Shown here in pieces: positions 1 through 13,045 of a DNA stretch of 64,000 bases. Under the pieces are notes generated by a model. It saw only the letters and a program-made list of their open reading frames with translations. It was not told the origin of the DNA and did no database searches. Location of the stretch: positions 8,147,001 to 8,211,000 of the forward strand of contig CM056875.1 of assembly GCA_029876055.1 (NCBI GenBank), in the 5' to 3' direction. Origin of the DNA: Madurella fahalii (Eukaryota > Ascomycota > Sordariomycetes > Sordariales). Positions within the stretch are counted from its first letter, which is position 1; each line of letters begins with the position of its first letter. The position numbers and the translations under genes were made by a program.

Positions 1-1572
1 ACAATCGAGATCTGAAGCAGGAGAGGGGAGAAGACGCTACGACCAATGTGATGAGTTTACGGGACGGGTCGAGCCTTCACGGAGACTATACATCGAATAC
101 ATCGACACACGGCAACGAGATTATTACGGCGTTTCGGGCGACTTGATCAGATATCGCAAAACGATCCGGTTGGGGCATGTTCTATCACGGCGTCAAACAA
201 TCAACCCTCCATCGCGATGCTTTTTCTTACGTTTCCCCAGGACGGCATTCATCATTCTTCTGCTTCATGATCGCGCGGCGATAAGGAGGGGGCCAGCGCA
301 CATTGTTATTTGAGATGTCTGCCTGCACTTTGGCTACTTTGCGCTTCTTCTTACCGGAGATGATAATTGGTCTGTTCTCAGTTCGTTGCCTCCCGCATGC
401 TCAAGCGAGCGAGGGACAAACTATTAACCTTTTGTTGTACATTATACTTGGTTTACTCGCCTAATAGCCTTGGCTTCTAACTCGGTTTCGGTGAGGGGAG
501 GAAGGGGGAGATGGGAAGTAGCGTGGTTAGATTTTCTGCGCAACGGAAGTGAAACCGTCGGAGCCGCCTTCCTGGCGGCATTGTACAATATGTCAAGATG
601 GAAACCCCGTTGCGGAGAGATCTAATGACATGGAGGTGTAATTCCCGTTTTCTTGACTTCTGTGGTTTCGAGATGGTGAAAGGGGATGTGTGGAGTGGCA
701 AAGGCCACTTGTCGAGTTAATGCTTAGGAGGCGTTCGGGGTTGGGGTGGTGGTTGTTTTGGGAACCGGGAGCGATTCGTAGAGGAGCATCAACATCATCA
801 CAGAGTTAGCAAATATATCTAGCAGGTATTAAACATGTTATCTTGCACAGCATGCAGCTGCAGTAGCTGCATCCCCAGGCACAATCTTCTATTGCCCACT
901 TTACCTGCTTTGTGCGTTCTTTTTTTCCTTCTTGTACTTTCTTCCGGCTTATATATTCCCCTATTCCCCTATTCCCCATCTGCATTACAGGACCCGTATA
1001 AGTAAATCAGAGTGCTCTCGCCCGGCCCGTGAGTATACTTTGAGATCCGCCATTGCGTTTGGCTGGGGGGATATTTTTAACTATACCATAAATATGCCCC
1101 AGATCGAAGGCGCTTGTACCGAAAGGAGAGAAAAAATGAAAATAAAAATAAGAATAAAAATAAAATAAAATAATGTATCAAAGGGAAATAAAGCGGCTGG
1201 TGTCGCTCAGGGAGGTCACGTGCGATACTTCGCTGTCTTGTGTTGCGCTGTGCCAAGAACTGTCAGCCTTCAAATGGTGGGTCCGCTTTCGCTCGCTCCA
1301 ACGTCGTCATCCTCCGGGAAGCTGAGCTCGAGCCTAGCCTCCCGACCATCCTTGACAACGTAACCCGCCGAACAACGATAAACGACAAACGTACAGTAAA
1401 TACTGCGAAACCAAGCTTTGTCTGCCCTGCGAACGGCAAGGATCAACAGGTCTGAAAGCCGCACGATAGCCCCAATCCGAATCGATCTCGCATCACTGTC
1501 TCTGCTATCTGCAGTTTGGCCAGCTCCATCCCCATCCCGCCGCTGCCCCCAGCCCAGCGCCTCCGTTACAGA
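1..1572. other. Left flank and vps68 upstream region, no gene recognised
   Basis: No reading frame here resembles a known protein and none shows a convincing exon-intron chain. The stretch at 1130-1170 is A-rich with repeated AAAATA. A CACGTG palindrome lies near 1217. The last few hundred bases before 1573 are probably the vps68 promoter and leader. The first kilobase may hold the 3' untranslated end of a gene lying to the left. Confidence 0.5.
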
Positions 1573-2345
1573 ATGTCCGAGGAACGCCTCTGGAAGTTCA
1601 AAAGGCCGGAGTGGATGAATAGCATATGGGCGCGTAACGCGGGGGTATATGCCGCCGGCGGACTGGTACGTAAAGGGCGCCCCCCTTCCCCCCTTCTCCT
1701 CCTCCCCGCCTCTCTAATTTCCCCATTCACCCACTCTACTATATCCACCGGCCCAAGGTAGCTAACCTCTGGGGGTCCGTGTTGGTACCCAACCCGGCTT
1801 TGTAGTTCTCGCTCGCCTTCTACGTCCTCCTCGACTCGGCCGTGTGGTCCAAGTCGGCCCTCAACGGCTCCAGCATCCATGTGACCTTTGTCGACTGGCT
1901 GCCCTTCATCTTCAGCAGCCTGGGCATGCTCATCATCAACAGCGTCGAGAAGGCGCGCCTGTCGGCCGACAGCTTCAGCTACTCGGGCTCCGGGGTCGCG
2001 TGGAAGGCGCGGGTCGTGCTGTTCCTGGGCTTCGCGGCGCTCGCGGGCGGCATGGCGGGCGGCGTGACCGTGCTGGTGCTCAAGTTTGTCGTGCCCGGCG
2101 TGGAGGGCAAGGCGCTGATAATGGGGGTGGAGAATCTGGTTGCTAATGCGCTGGTTGGGCTGAGGTGAGTATTTTACATTCTCTTCCCCCCTTCCCCCCT
2201 ATTCTTGTTTTATTCCAAGCCCGAGTGGTTTTTGTTGGTTGCTATTTGAAGTACTGACGCACACTTTGTTTCTCCGTCTAGCTCGGTTGTGCTTTGGATC
2301 AGCCAGAACATGGAGGACGAATATTCTTACAATCTTTCTCTGTGA
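1573..2345 (+). CDS. vps68: Vps68/TMEM50 family vacuolar sorting membrane protein, 3 exons
   Basis: Three exons: 1573-1665, 1806-2164 and 2282-2345, stop TGA at 2343. Introns are GTACGT...TAG and GTGAGT...TAG, and phases join cleanly to give about 171 residues, the usual size of the family. The start MSEERLWKFKRPEW is chosen because the upstream in-frame ATG at 1516 adds only a Pro/Ser-rich tail. The protein has four hydrophobic segments; the second is followed by the loop LGMLIINSVEKARLSADSFS, and the C-terminus SSVVLWISQNMEDEYSYNLSL is typical of Vps68. In yeast the protein is vacuolar/endosomal and is linked to late protein sorting. Identity is from family recognition; the function is carried over from yeast. 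A run of 17 G begins two bases after the stop codon. Confidence 0.88.
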
Positions 2346-5300
2346 ATGGGGGGGGGGGGGGGGGCAGCGGCGAGCTGGGAAGGTGTAGGTTCTCGTGAGG
2401 TTCGGGTTTCTAGGGAGGGGTCGAATTACAGCATCAGGGAGGGCGATTTGGTTACGGGTTGATGAGGTCTAACATGCCAGATGGGACTTTTGTGTTCACG
2501 TTGCAAAGGATGGGGGCGTGCTGGGGCGCCGGCGATACGGTGTATGATATGGGTAAGCTGGTACCTAGCCATATTCTGTATTGAGTTAATTGTGGCGAGT
2601 TGGGGTTCCTTTGACTGCGACTCTCAGGTCAACCGACGGAGCTGGCCCACTTCAGATTGTGTACCGATCAGTCGCCCGAGTTCCCAACCCCTGAGTACCT
2701 TCGAGGGTATCCCTTTGCCCTTCCACAGACATCGGATCGGGACGGCGAGACATCCTTCAGGGCAATGAGTCTTGACGGCTTCTCAGGAACCTGGTACCAA
2801 CGTGCCAGCTGTATGCTAGCCTCGAAACCTGACCGTATCTTGTAGATGTGGTAGACGAGATAGGTGCGGAAGTGCTGGCCTGGTTATCCGGAGACACTGG
2901 TCTCACAGTTTCCACTCCTGCAACTCCCAAGCGCAGGACACCAAGGGACCACTACGGATAGGCTATACGCTATTGTCTTGTGGGTCTTGGCCCAGCAAGG
3001 AATTACGGTTTTTGCTTGTGTTGTGACACCATTCCCGATGTCAGCCGGCTGTGATGCCCGATCAAGACTGGTATCCCTCCTCTGTGTAAGACACCGACCT
3101 GTCGGTCCGCGCCGCGAGAATTCTGATTCAGTCTGTCCGTCTCACAGATTGCCGCAGCTACCTTACCATGCCCGGAACAGTCAGTGCCGCCACGTACACC
3201 GCTGTCCGGCAAACAATACACAGGAACACAGGCAATCAGGTTGAGTAAATAGCTAGCTCATCAATGGCACATGGATCGGCATGGTCGATCACACGGACAC
3301 CCAATATGTTGGGCCGTCGATAAGACGCCTTTTGTCCGGCCGCTGCGAGGAGTAGGCACGTAACCCTTATCTCCTTGGGCCAGTCACTGCCAAAACCGAC
3401 AGACAGCTTGGGCTCTCTGAACGCACGTGGGGAGATCCCGAGAAGGTCTCTGGCAATACGTCGCCTGCACGCTCCGATGAACCCCGCATGATAGCGATTG
3501 TTGAAATGATTTGACACGGTATGCACCTCTCGTTGACAGTATGCCCGCGTCCGCGACATTGAACGTCCACTCACGCATGTCGCGGCTTTTGTGCTGCCGA
3601 ACGAGCTTCTCGTTCCCCCGGAAGGGCGCGATTTTTTGTGTCCGTTGAGCCGGTTGAGGTAGTACCAGGGTAGAAACATGCAGTAGCGGTGGGAAGAATC
3701 TATGGGTGAGCAGTCGCCGGCCTCGGTTGCGCGGAGAAAACAACTGCACAGATACCCAATTCACGCATGCTATGCCTGGCTATTCCCGGTGTTGTCCGAC
3801 AAAGTCTCTCTGAGGGGTGGGAGAAGCTCAACGGCGTAAAGCGCACCCAGTCTGCGAGACGGTCTGCAAAGATGCGAGCAGGCATCGCAGATGCCCTCTA
3901 TCAGAGCACAGGCTCCAACCAGGAACACGAAAGAAGCTCTGATTCACCAGACAAGTATGCCTAGGCTGCACGTCGACGGAAAGGGGTCGATTGGGCCAAG
4001 ATCTGTGTTACTAACTGGGAGGAGGGCCATCGTTTCCTGACTCGCATGATGGCGCAACTTCAGAGTCTCAGGTCTCGCAACTAAGGTACCGTCGGATCAG
4101 TAAAACAGTCCATCAGGTGGATGTGAGAAATAGCAGCGGCAGTAGAAGGGAAAAATGTGGCGACAAATGTTGGTCGGCTTGACTTACTGCCAATGGTCTT
4201 GAAGTTTGACATGTATTGCCGTGCGTGACAAACTACGCTATGTCAACCTTAAGGTCGTACACGACGGGACAGGAGCATTGTTGGCAACACTGTGTGGTGA
4301 TTTGCCGAGCCAGCGGAGGACGCAGCTATCATAAACCTTGCGAATGGAAGATTGGCAGCCCGATGGTGTATGTTCCATGGCGTGCCGTCCAGCCGGTGCA
4401 GCTGTGCCATTTTCGGGCCGGTTGTCGTGCGTCTCCATTTAAGGGGCCTGCTAGGATGGACGGGACATATCTGAGGGTATAAGCTGCAAAGATTGCGTGG
4501 CCGGATGTATGCACGAAGACGAAAACCAACAAATGGAAAGGATTCAGGATGCAGTGACTGCTGCAAATAGCAGCTTGGGGTTGCGTCGCCCAAGTCCAAT
4601 CTAGCGGTTACCTCACCATACAGAGCACCGTAATCCAAGTATTACTGGTCTGCTTGTCTGTTGTTGTTCGGGAACGTTGCGGACGCTGACTCCTTAACGT
4701 TGTCGACTCTTTTCGTCCTGGTCACCTTCGTGCGACATGGTACGCCTCTTACCGCTGTTGGGTGGAGTCTTGCACGGACCATGACCCTGCATGATTTATT
4801 TGTGGTTAGCCCCACCGTTGCGCGATCTCGGTGTGCGACTGTGGAGCCATCAGGATCCTGCCCCCGTTTCTTGGTGTTCACCGACCAACTCACCCCACGA
4901 GTGCGATTTTTGAAGCAGACATCACCGGTGACCCCTCACCCGTTGACCATGTCCGTCGGACGGGACGTAGCGGCAGCAGCCAGCAATATAACCACATCAC
5001 CCGACAATCACATGTCCAAATGCCGGGGTGTATGCCCACCCTCGGCGTGTTTCGCAGACCGCACCATTGAGACAGCCCCCAGGGATTGGGTTTGCCATGG
5101 CGGAATATCCCGAAGTCGAGCTACCCCCGACGGTACTAGGATCATTTTCACACTATAACTAGTAAAAAGCTGCCCTCTTTCTCTCCCGTGGGACGCCTTA
5201 GCCGGCGACCCAGGCCGAGCGGCCTAGGGCGCTATACATCTCGGAGCCATAGTCTCGGGATGACCGCCTCTTTGCGTGGTTCAGAACCATATGCCTGATA

Positions 5301-8300
5301 GCCTCCGCACACCCTGTATCGTGGAAGCAGGCCACGATACTGTCAAGCTCGCGCCAACCTTTCCCCATTCGCAAGCCCAATTCAACTGTTGGCAAACCCG
5401 TTCCAGACCGGATATGACGTGTGCAGAGATTGGCCCCACAGCCGGTGCCTGACATCAAAGACCGTCGTCGGATTCCGAACCGACACACTCGAAAACACCA
5501 GGTTCACGGCCAGTCGGCGCACTCTCGATTGGGGCCAAGCTGTTCATTTGCCAATGCGCCCGGCGGTCGCCGAAACCTAAAGACGGAATCCACCCTTTCT
5601 ACTGCTTCGCGCATGTACTTTGCCAGCGGATAGATAGGGTTCTAGTCTCGCCACGACTACAGGTTGGCGGCGGTCAGGAGGTCATGGGACCTGTATTACA
5701 TTCACCTGAATGCGCGGCCCGCATCGGCGAGGTATGTACAGTACAACGCAAGCGTGCTCTAGTGTCAGCGTCAGGCATCAGAGAGAGATGCAGTCATTGC
5801 GTCCACGAAGCGATTGGGCAGGCTTAGAGTTTGGTGGTACAGTACATGTGAATGCTAACGTCGAGGTTGTCTGCCAAGTCCAATCGGGGTTCTCCTGCCG
5901 CCAGTCAGGATCCATGCATGAGAGCTCAGCTCATTGTCGGCAGCAACGATAAAAAGCAACCCGTTGATTGCATGCTGATAGGAAAATGCATTTCGGCGGC
6001 AAAATCATCACGGAACTCAAAACCTCCGTACCTATAGTCATAGGGTCTAAGGGCTTGGTCATAGCGCTATGTTCCGTTTCCCACTTGAGATGGATGTCGT
6101 CACTCAACTAACGTAACAACCGCAACTTAACCTTGATGTCTCTCGGCTCCGCCATCTTCAAAGGCGACACTGGCCTTCCCGTAACTCAGCCGGTGCCCCG
6201 CACTTTGAGTTAAGATTCCTCCAAACCACATTGGCTTCCTGATTCCGGCTTGAGAACCAATTGAGAGGCGTCAGGTCGGTAATTGCTTGGTGCGACCTAA
6301 CTATCCACGCAGCCTACTCCCGGCACTTCAGTCCAGGTATTTCTGCGTGGCAGCTAAGCACTCGAGCTAGCCTCAGTGCCTTGTAAGCTTTCTCCCGCGG
6401 GGATTCGCAGACAGTGGTAGAGTTCTCATCGTCTGTCCGTTAGAGTGGGCCTTAGGAGACTAGCAAGATCCCTGTTAAGGCTTGACAGCAGACTTAACAA
6501 AGCGTCAGAAAGACGGAAGACGCTGCCCGCAGCCAAATCTCGTTGCGTCACACACTGCAGTGTAGGAACGGGTGATAATGGCGGGTTGAGGGTGACGGCG
6601 GATCATCAACCATTCAGTCGAGCCACATATCTGCAATCCAACCTCGACTGTACCCCACCATCATCCTTTGGATTGGGAAGTATCTTCGTCTCGTGCATCC
6701 TGCCACGACAAATGTGTGTGCTCTAAGTGGTAAGAGGGGTAAGCGCATGAACAGAAAAGCGAAAGCCCCAGGAACGTACCTATCAGACGCCGCCCTGCTC
6801 CTGCGGGACAAATGGTTGAAGGACTCCCACCTGGCCGAATTGACGGCGCTGGGCACGCCTGCTTGATATTAGTTTGGGTGAGGCCGGGAGGTATATTCGC
6901 TTCGGACATACCTTATGAGGGCACCCGCCAGTCGCTTGGGGGCACTCTTTGCCTGGTCCGGTCCCCCACGGCAGGGCTCATTCATGGAAGTTGTGCTAGC
7001 GCCTAAGAATGCGACCGTCCCAAGCCTTTCCAGGACGAAGGGCCAGCGGCGGATGCGCGTAGTTTCAGGGACCGCCGGGCGGGAAGTGTCGGTTTGTAAG
7101 CCCTTCAACCCCCTTGGTTGATCCCCTCGTGGGACCGTGTGCGGGTTGCATCATCATGCAAAGCTAGCCGCCGGGCAACTCATACCGTATTTTTTTTTAG
7201 TGGCGGCGGATTTTGCCAGCCGCATGGTGCTGCACCTGCTATGTCCCACCTTTGATTGACGTCGCTAACTCTCCCTGACTCTTTAAGTTCATGCTTGGTG
7301 GGGCGTCAACTATCTGAAGTAGCTCGTCTTGATCGTGACTGCACGGGCACTTGCTTGGGCAAAACATCCCTTCCCCGACAACGAGCAAGGGAGGAAAACA
7401 AGAGGAAGGATGGAGCGGAAACCAGGGGCGGGAGAGATTGAGAACTTGAGAACTCCATTCGAGCTAAGGCAGAACACTAAAAATGAGCGAGCCTGGTTCA
7501 GCCATCCGCGACCTCGAGACTCCCAATATGTCCTGTGCTCCTTAGCGTCCGGCCCCGCTGGGCCCACCTTGAAGGAGGGCACATGAGCAACAGCCCCGGT
7601 CTGGAGGGGTCCAGAGAACAAAACCCGGAGCCAACCTCATTGCGTAAGGGTATGTCAATTGATGATTCTCTCCTCGGTCTGGTTGACTTTTACGTCTTGT
7701 AATAAACCTGTGTCGCCACTTTGCCCTCCCGGTCTGTCTAAACCATCATCTTCCCAACGACCTGTGTGACGCAAGGACCAAGAAGTGCACCCCGCCGAAA
7801 GACCTACACTAGTTGCCCATTCTCACCTTACCCACAACACCAAAATCCATACCCCATTTTACTGTATCCCTCCCTAGTAAGTTTTGTTGTTCTGTATTAG
7901 GGCAGTCAAGACTTGGAACTTTCAGGCCTTTCTTGGTTTGGCCCAGGCGGAAGCTGGGAGATTCGACTATCATCGCCAGACCCGGCGCGCTAGCCGTGCC
8001 CGCGAAGCAGGAGCAGGTGACCAATACAACCATTGCTCCACATCGGGTTTCCGACAGGGGCGACAAAGGACAGTACCAGCTGCCGGAGCAAGAGGAATCT
8101 CGAACAACCCACTCTATCAAGGCTCCGGGCGCCAGCAACGAGTCACCGCCAGAGAGTTGCTGTTTGAGGCTATTTCCTGTATGTACCCACCCGCTGGACT
8201 ATCCACCTCAGGTACCGTGCCTGCCTCCCTTTCTGTTGCAAGTCGGGGTCACGTCACAGCAGCTCTGGGTTCTTCAGGCTGCAGTGGCTCTGCATCGAGC

Positions 8301-9983
8301 CTCGACTTCAGTTAATTCCCATTTCTCTCCTTTTTTCCTTTCTGCATCGCGCATTTAGCCATTCCTAAGCTTAACTTGCCTCTCAGCCTCTGGGGTCTTA
8401 CATCCCAACACGCTGCATCATACTGAGTTGACTACTTTAGAGACTGCGGCTCATCGAAACACATCGGCGGGTCTTCTCTGTGCCTGGTGACGTTCCCAAC
8501 CTGTTTTAGATCGTGAGTGAGGCCCTGCGGCTCGCGGCTCGCGGCTTGCACCGCCGTCCCAAGAGACCCGGCCCAAAACCCACTGGGCCAAAGGGACAGG
8601 GTCCCGTTTTCATTCCACCACACGAGCCGCCTTGCCGACCTTCGCCTTAAGTGACAACGGCCCGGAACGAACCCCTCACCACGGCCATTCGTCTCGCCAA
8701 TCCTCCACGCCAACGAGGCTCTGCAGACCATCCAGATCGCGACACAAGAAACAAGCGCGCGTAAGTGTCAGATATTCTCATATTGGTTTCGTTTTCTTCC
8801 CTACTTCTCTCTGTCTACCTTTACACCGAGCTGTCCTAAAGGGCTCACCTGCCTCACAATCCTTGTCCCTTCCCTGTCCCAACCCCTCATTCGGCCTGCT
8901 CTGGTTGGCTGCATCGATCGTACCCAGCGCCAAGTCCCTGGCCATCTGACCTCACCAAGCTGCTGCACCATGCAATGGCAGGAATTTCGCACCCAGCAAA
9001 AGAGGACTGATGCGCCCGTCGATCCGCGTCCCGGTTCCCCTGGTATTGTCGCATTTTCTTCCCTCTCCTGATTGTTTTCCCTTTGGAATCACGTTTTGTT
9101 TTTCTGTCGAGCCCTGGACGACTTTGACGGGGTCGGAGGCTTAGTGAGCCTTTGATTGCGGCGCTTCTTACAATCGGGATCAAGCCCGAGTCCCATGCGT
9201 CGTTGCGTCCTCTCACTTTGACCTGGGCCTGCGAGCGCTGTGCTGCACACGCCAGGCTGCCCTTGTGTACGGTCGCCACCCACAGCGCCCTGCTGTTCCC
9301 CGCCGTCATTTCACTTAGCTAGCGCACCCGCCCCTCCAAAACCTTCGACACCTCAAGTGACCTCTGAAATTCAAGCAACTTCTTTCGCTGCTCCCGCATC
9401 CTCCCAACGCTTGAGGTCCCCACCTCTGCATCGCAGTCTTCTTACCTTCCTTTTCTCATTTCATCTCCAGGTCATTGCCAGACCTACGGAATCCGGAATC
9501 CAGAGAGACTCGCTCTAACTGCAAAACCCAAAGCAGTCCTACTCACAGCCAATCCTTGTCCGTCGCAGCCCCCCAGCTGCATCGGCCGCCCCGCCTAGTT
9601 TTCCCTCTCTGCGCCGCCAAGTGCACCCTTTCCCGCCCCATTCCCGTCAAATCGACAGCACCGGCATCGGGCAACGAAGACGCCAGCACCTAAACGAGCC
9701 TAAAGGTCGTTAAAAATAGTCAATTCGACACCCAGCTGCGCGCAACCGTAGCGACTCTTTAGTTTATCTGCTCGCTGCGAAGCTCGCATACAAGACATCG
9801 CCACCGAGCTTGGGCCCGACGTCGAGCCCAGCGCCCCCCAATACCCAGTCGCCAACGCTCGACAACCAGTTGCCCAACACGGCCGGCACCGACCCACTCG
9901 CCGTTTACCCTCCCTCTCGCCCACCCACCATACCCTTTAACTGTCCCAAGCGGTAGCGCCGACGTGGTCCGCATACTGTTAGC
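2346..9983. other. Gene-poor interval and gsk3 leader region
   Basis: About 7.6 kb without a reading frame that I can match to a protein. Short open frames occur on both strands (for example 4661-5158 plus and 3236-3679 minus), but none shows a domain or a chain of splice-compatible exons. From about 8,390 the sequence becomes C/T-rich, as fungal promoters and 5' leaders often are. A GTAAGT at 8761 and a pyrimidine-rich CATCTCCAG ending at 9470 could bound a leader intron of gsk3. The rest could be intergenic DNA, a long non-coding transcript or decayed repeats; I cannot decide by eye. Confidence 0.5.
2348..2364 (+). repeat. G17 homopolymer just after the vps68 stop
   Basis: Seventeen consecutive G residues start two bases after the vps68 TGA, in its presumed 3' untranslated region. 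It is a G-quadruplex-capable homopolymer and also a place where sequencing length errors are likely. Confidence 0.9.
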
Positions 9984-11478
9984 ATGGCGTCGAACCGCCC
10001 GGCAGCATTCAATACCTTGCGGATGGGAGGTGAGCTCAACCCTGGTCCGGTAGGTTGGTGGGGCGATTATACTGATGAGAGTCGTAGAAGTGATCCGCGA
10101 AAAGGTTCAAGATGGAGTCACTGGAGAGACCCGCGAAATACAGTACACCCAGTGCAAGATCGTTGGCAATGGATCCTTTGGTGTCGTTTTCCAGACCAAG
10201 CTATCGCCGTCGAACGAAGATGCAGCGATCAAGCGGGTTCTGCAGGACAAGAGGTTCAAGGTTAGTGTGCTTTAAGAATGCGCGGGGGTGGTGGTGGTGG
10301 TGGACCCCACATCAGTACTGACTGGTCTCAAGAACCGCGAACTGCAAATTATGCGGATTGTGCGACACCCCAATATTGTGCAGCTGAAGGCTTTCTACTA
10401 TTCGAACGGCGAGCGCGTAAGTCACCTGCCCGATGCCCGGCCAAGGAGAACTATGCTCATGATTCCGACAGAAAGATGAGGTGTACCTCAATCTTGTGCA
10501 GGAGTTCGTGCCTGAGACGGTTTATAGGGCGTCGAGATTCTTCAACAAGATGAAGACCACCATGCCCATCCTAGAGGTCAAGCTCTACATCTACCAGCTC
10601 TTCAGAGCGCTGGCGTACATCCACTCACAAGGCATTTGCCACCGTGACATTAAGCCGCAAAACTTGCTCCTGGACCCGAGCACTGGCGTCTTGAAGCTTT
10701 GCGACTTTGGAAGCGCTAAAATCCTTGTGGAGAATGAGCCGAATGTGTCGTACATTTGTTCGAGATATTACCGTGCGCCCGAGTTGATCTTTGGCGCGAC
10801 GAACTATACAACCAAGATTGGTAAGTTGGATTGAGGGACAGGCGACGACGCCAGAGTGCAGCAGCTAACCGGTTCGGTAGACGTCTGGTCCACCGGTTGC
10901 GTCATGGCCGAGCTCATGCTTGGACAGCCGCTTTTCCCTGGAGAATCGGGCATCGACCAGCTCGTCGAGATCATCAAGGTCCTGGGCACGCCTACCCGAG
11001 AGCAAATCCGAACCATGAACCCGAACTATATGGAGCACAAGTTCCCCCAGATCAAGCCACACCCGTTCAACAAGGTCTTCCGTAAGGCGGATGCAAATGC
11101 GATTGACTTGATCGCCCGGCTGCTCGAATACACACCAACCGAGCGGCTGGCTGCTATTGATGCTATGGTGCATCCGTTCTTCGACGAGCTGCGTGACCCC
11201 AGCACGAGGCTCCCAGACTCGAGGCACCAGTCCGGTCAGATCAGGGACCTTCCACCGTTGTTCGACTTCTCTCGCCATGGTAAGCATCATTCGCTCGCCG
11301 CTTCTGCTACCCGGTCGTTTCGTGTGCTGACCCGTCCCCTCTAGAGCTGTCGATCGCGCCCCACTTGAATCACCAACTCGTACCACCCCACATGGTTCCG
11401 GTGCTAGCTCAACGCGGGCTGGACATTGACAATTTTACGCCCTTGAGCAAGCAGGAGATGATGGCGAAACTAGATTGA
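9984..11478 (+). CDS. gsk3: Glycogen synthase kinase 3 family Ser/Thr kinase, 6 exons
   Basis: Exons 9984-10029, 10088-10260, 10333-10416, 10472-10820, 10881-11279 and 11345-11478 give 394 residues, the normal length of fungal GSK3. Visible motifs: glycine loop GNGSFG (42-47), catalytic lysine in AAIKRVL (64), HRDIKPQN (158-165), CDFGSAK with the DFG aspartate at 179, and the activation segment [12 protein letters not shown] with the regulatory tyrosine at 195. The end of the catalytic domain reads [17 protein letters not shown], and a short tail follows. GSK3 kinases phosphorylate primed substrates. In fungi they act in stress responses, conidiation and virulence, and in Neurospora in the circadian clock; that role is from the family, not from this sequence. 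Every intron has a GT-AG boundary and phases agree. The gene lies alone between long non-coding flanks. Confidence 0.95.
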
Positions 11479-12616
11479 GGCTTGTGAGAGCCGCATTGAC
11501 GAATTGTCTTGTGTCGATTCGCGGTTCCAATGTCGGTTATGTTGGACAGCTTATGCTGTGGTTGGACTGCAAAGTATCCGGCCGAGATGCAGCAGGGAGG
11601 CGCGACTCTTGGTCTCTCACCCCGTTCATGATCTATGACAAAAAGGAAATGCCATTGAGATACCCAACACGAACGGGAGGTGGCGATGAAATGACGAGAC
11701 GATGAGCCTCGGACCCCCATAAACTACCTGTCCTAGGAAGCAGTTTCGCGAAGCCGTCGTGGAGATGTGGATGACATATGGAGGGTTCGGAGGGGCGCAG
11801 GCATGTCCACGAAACGGTCCATCCTCGCTGGGGCAATCACGCAACTAGTTGGGTGAAGGATGGCCGCGTCGAGGGGAAAAGTGCCGCTGGACCACGAGTT
11901 TTTCTTCTTTTTAGACACTTTTCTTTTCTGCATGACCGAGATGGCTTTTGCTTATTTCCATCAGCCCCCCTACTCCAAATACCTCCGGGCAGAGGCTCCC
12001 TTCATTTCTGTGGCAGGTGTCCGGAACACAGCGATGGTGGCCGGGGCCCCTCCTTTTCTTGGTTGTATGCGGCCTCCCCGAATTTCCCCTCCCCGCTCAA
12101 CCCCATTCGTCATCTTGGTAATCTCCTACCGGGACGATGATGATGGACGGATTATGGCATATACTTGACTTTGTTGTTGTGGTCTGGTTTACAGCGAAGG
12201 TTTGAGTTGGCTGGCCTGCGACCCCTCTATCTCAGGAGTGCTTTTGGCGAGAAGAAAGACGGATGAACCAATGGACGGACGGCTGGATGCTGGGAGGTAG
12301 ATGGTGACTGCTTGGGAAGAACGAAGCAAAGCCTTTGGCGGGTATGTTTGCGTTGTGTTTACGGGGAGGCGGGTATCCAGCCGATTCCCTTTCATGATGA
12401 GGTTGGTGCAAAAACGGCACCTTTGTTGCCTACCTTGCGGTTTGGTATCCACGGCATGATTGAAAAAGATTCCTATTTTACTTCTACGACTCTCGTCCGC
12501 GTGTTCTTGCGAGTGTGCATCTTTGGTTTGGATGACTTGAGTAAAACGGCTTTCTTGCAGAACTGGGTAGGGAGATATCGAACAGTATCATTATTTTTTG
12601 GGCTACTCGTGACGCC

Positions 12617-12647
<31 letters not shown>

Positions 12648-13045
12648 AAAAAAAAAAAAAAAGGGTGGCGGTACCAGTACGGAGAGCCCCATTTGTGTTG
12701 GCAGACGCAGTAGTCTGCTATCTGCTGTTTCACCCAAGGCAGAAAGTAACTTGCCATGTCGCGTACCAAGGGCCGGTTGATGATCTCGAATGTCAGTTGT
12801 AGGAGCTGCATGAATGCCTAATTCAACAGGCACTGTCACGCCTCGTTCACGCCTCAGACCCACCATTCGCGCTTGGCACTCTAGAAATCGTGTTTGCTGG
12901 GCCGCAGCCTTCCATCAGGAGTTCCTGCTGCTAGCCGAGCAGTCAACAACAAGCTTGCGAAACCAGCCTCATCCTTAAACTCTTTTTTATCTTCTTGCAA
13001 CTTGCAACACATTGCGACGATACTGGGGACCACAAAGCAGCTACA
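11479..13045. other. gsk3 3' flank and cbc1 promoter region
   Basis: No gene seen. It holds a C23A25 homopolymer pair at 12615-12662. The open frame running through that block on the minus strand codes for a run of phenylalanine and glycine and is a by-product of the homopolymers. The last 150 bases are the cbc1 leader. Confidence 0.6.
12615..12662 (+). repeat. C23A25 double homopolymer
   Basis: Twenty-three C residues (12615-12637) run directly into twenty-five A residues (12638-12662). There is no target-site duplication obvious on either side and no poly(A) signal clearly linked to it. The exact lengths may be affected by sequencing. Confidence 0.9.

Noticed and set aside
4661..5158. A 165-codon plus-strand frame in the 2.4-9.9 kb gap
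   Set aside because: No recognisable motif, a mixed codon pattern and overlapping frames; not enough to call a gene.
12473..12866. Minus-strand frames with poly-Phe and poly-Gly
   Set aside because: They are translations of the C23A25 homopolymers.
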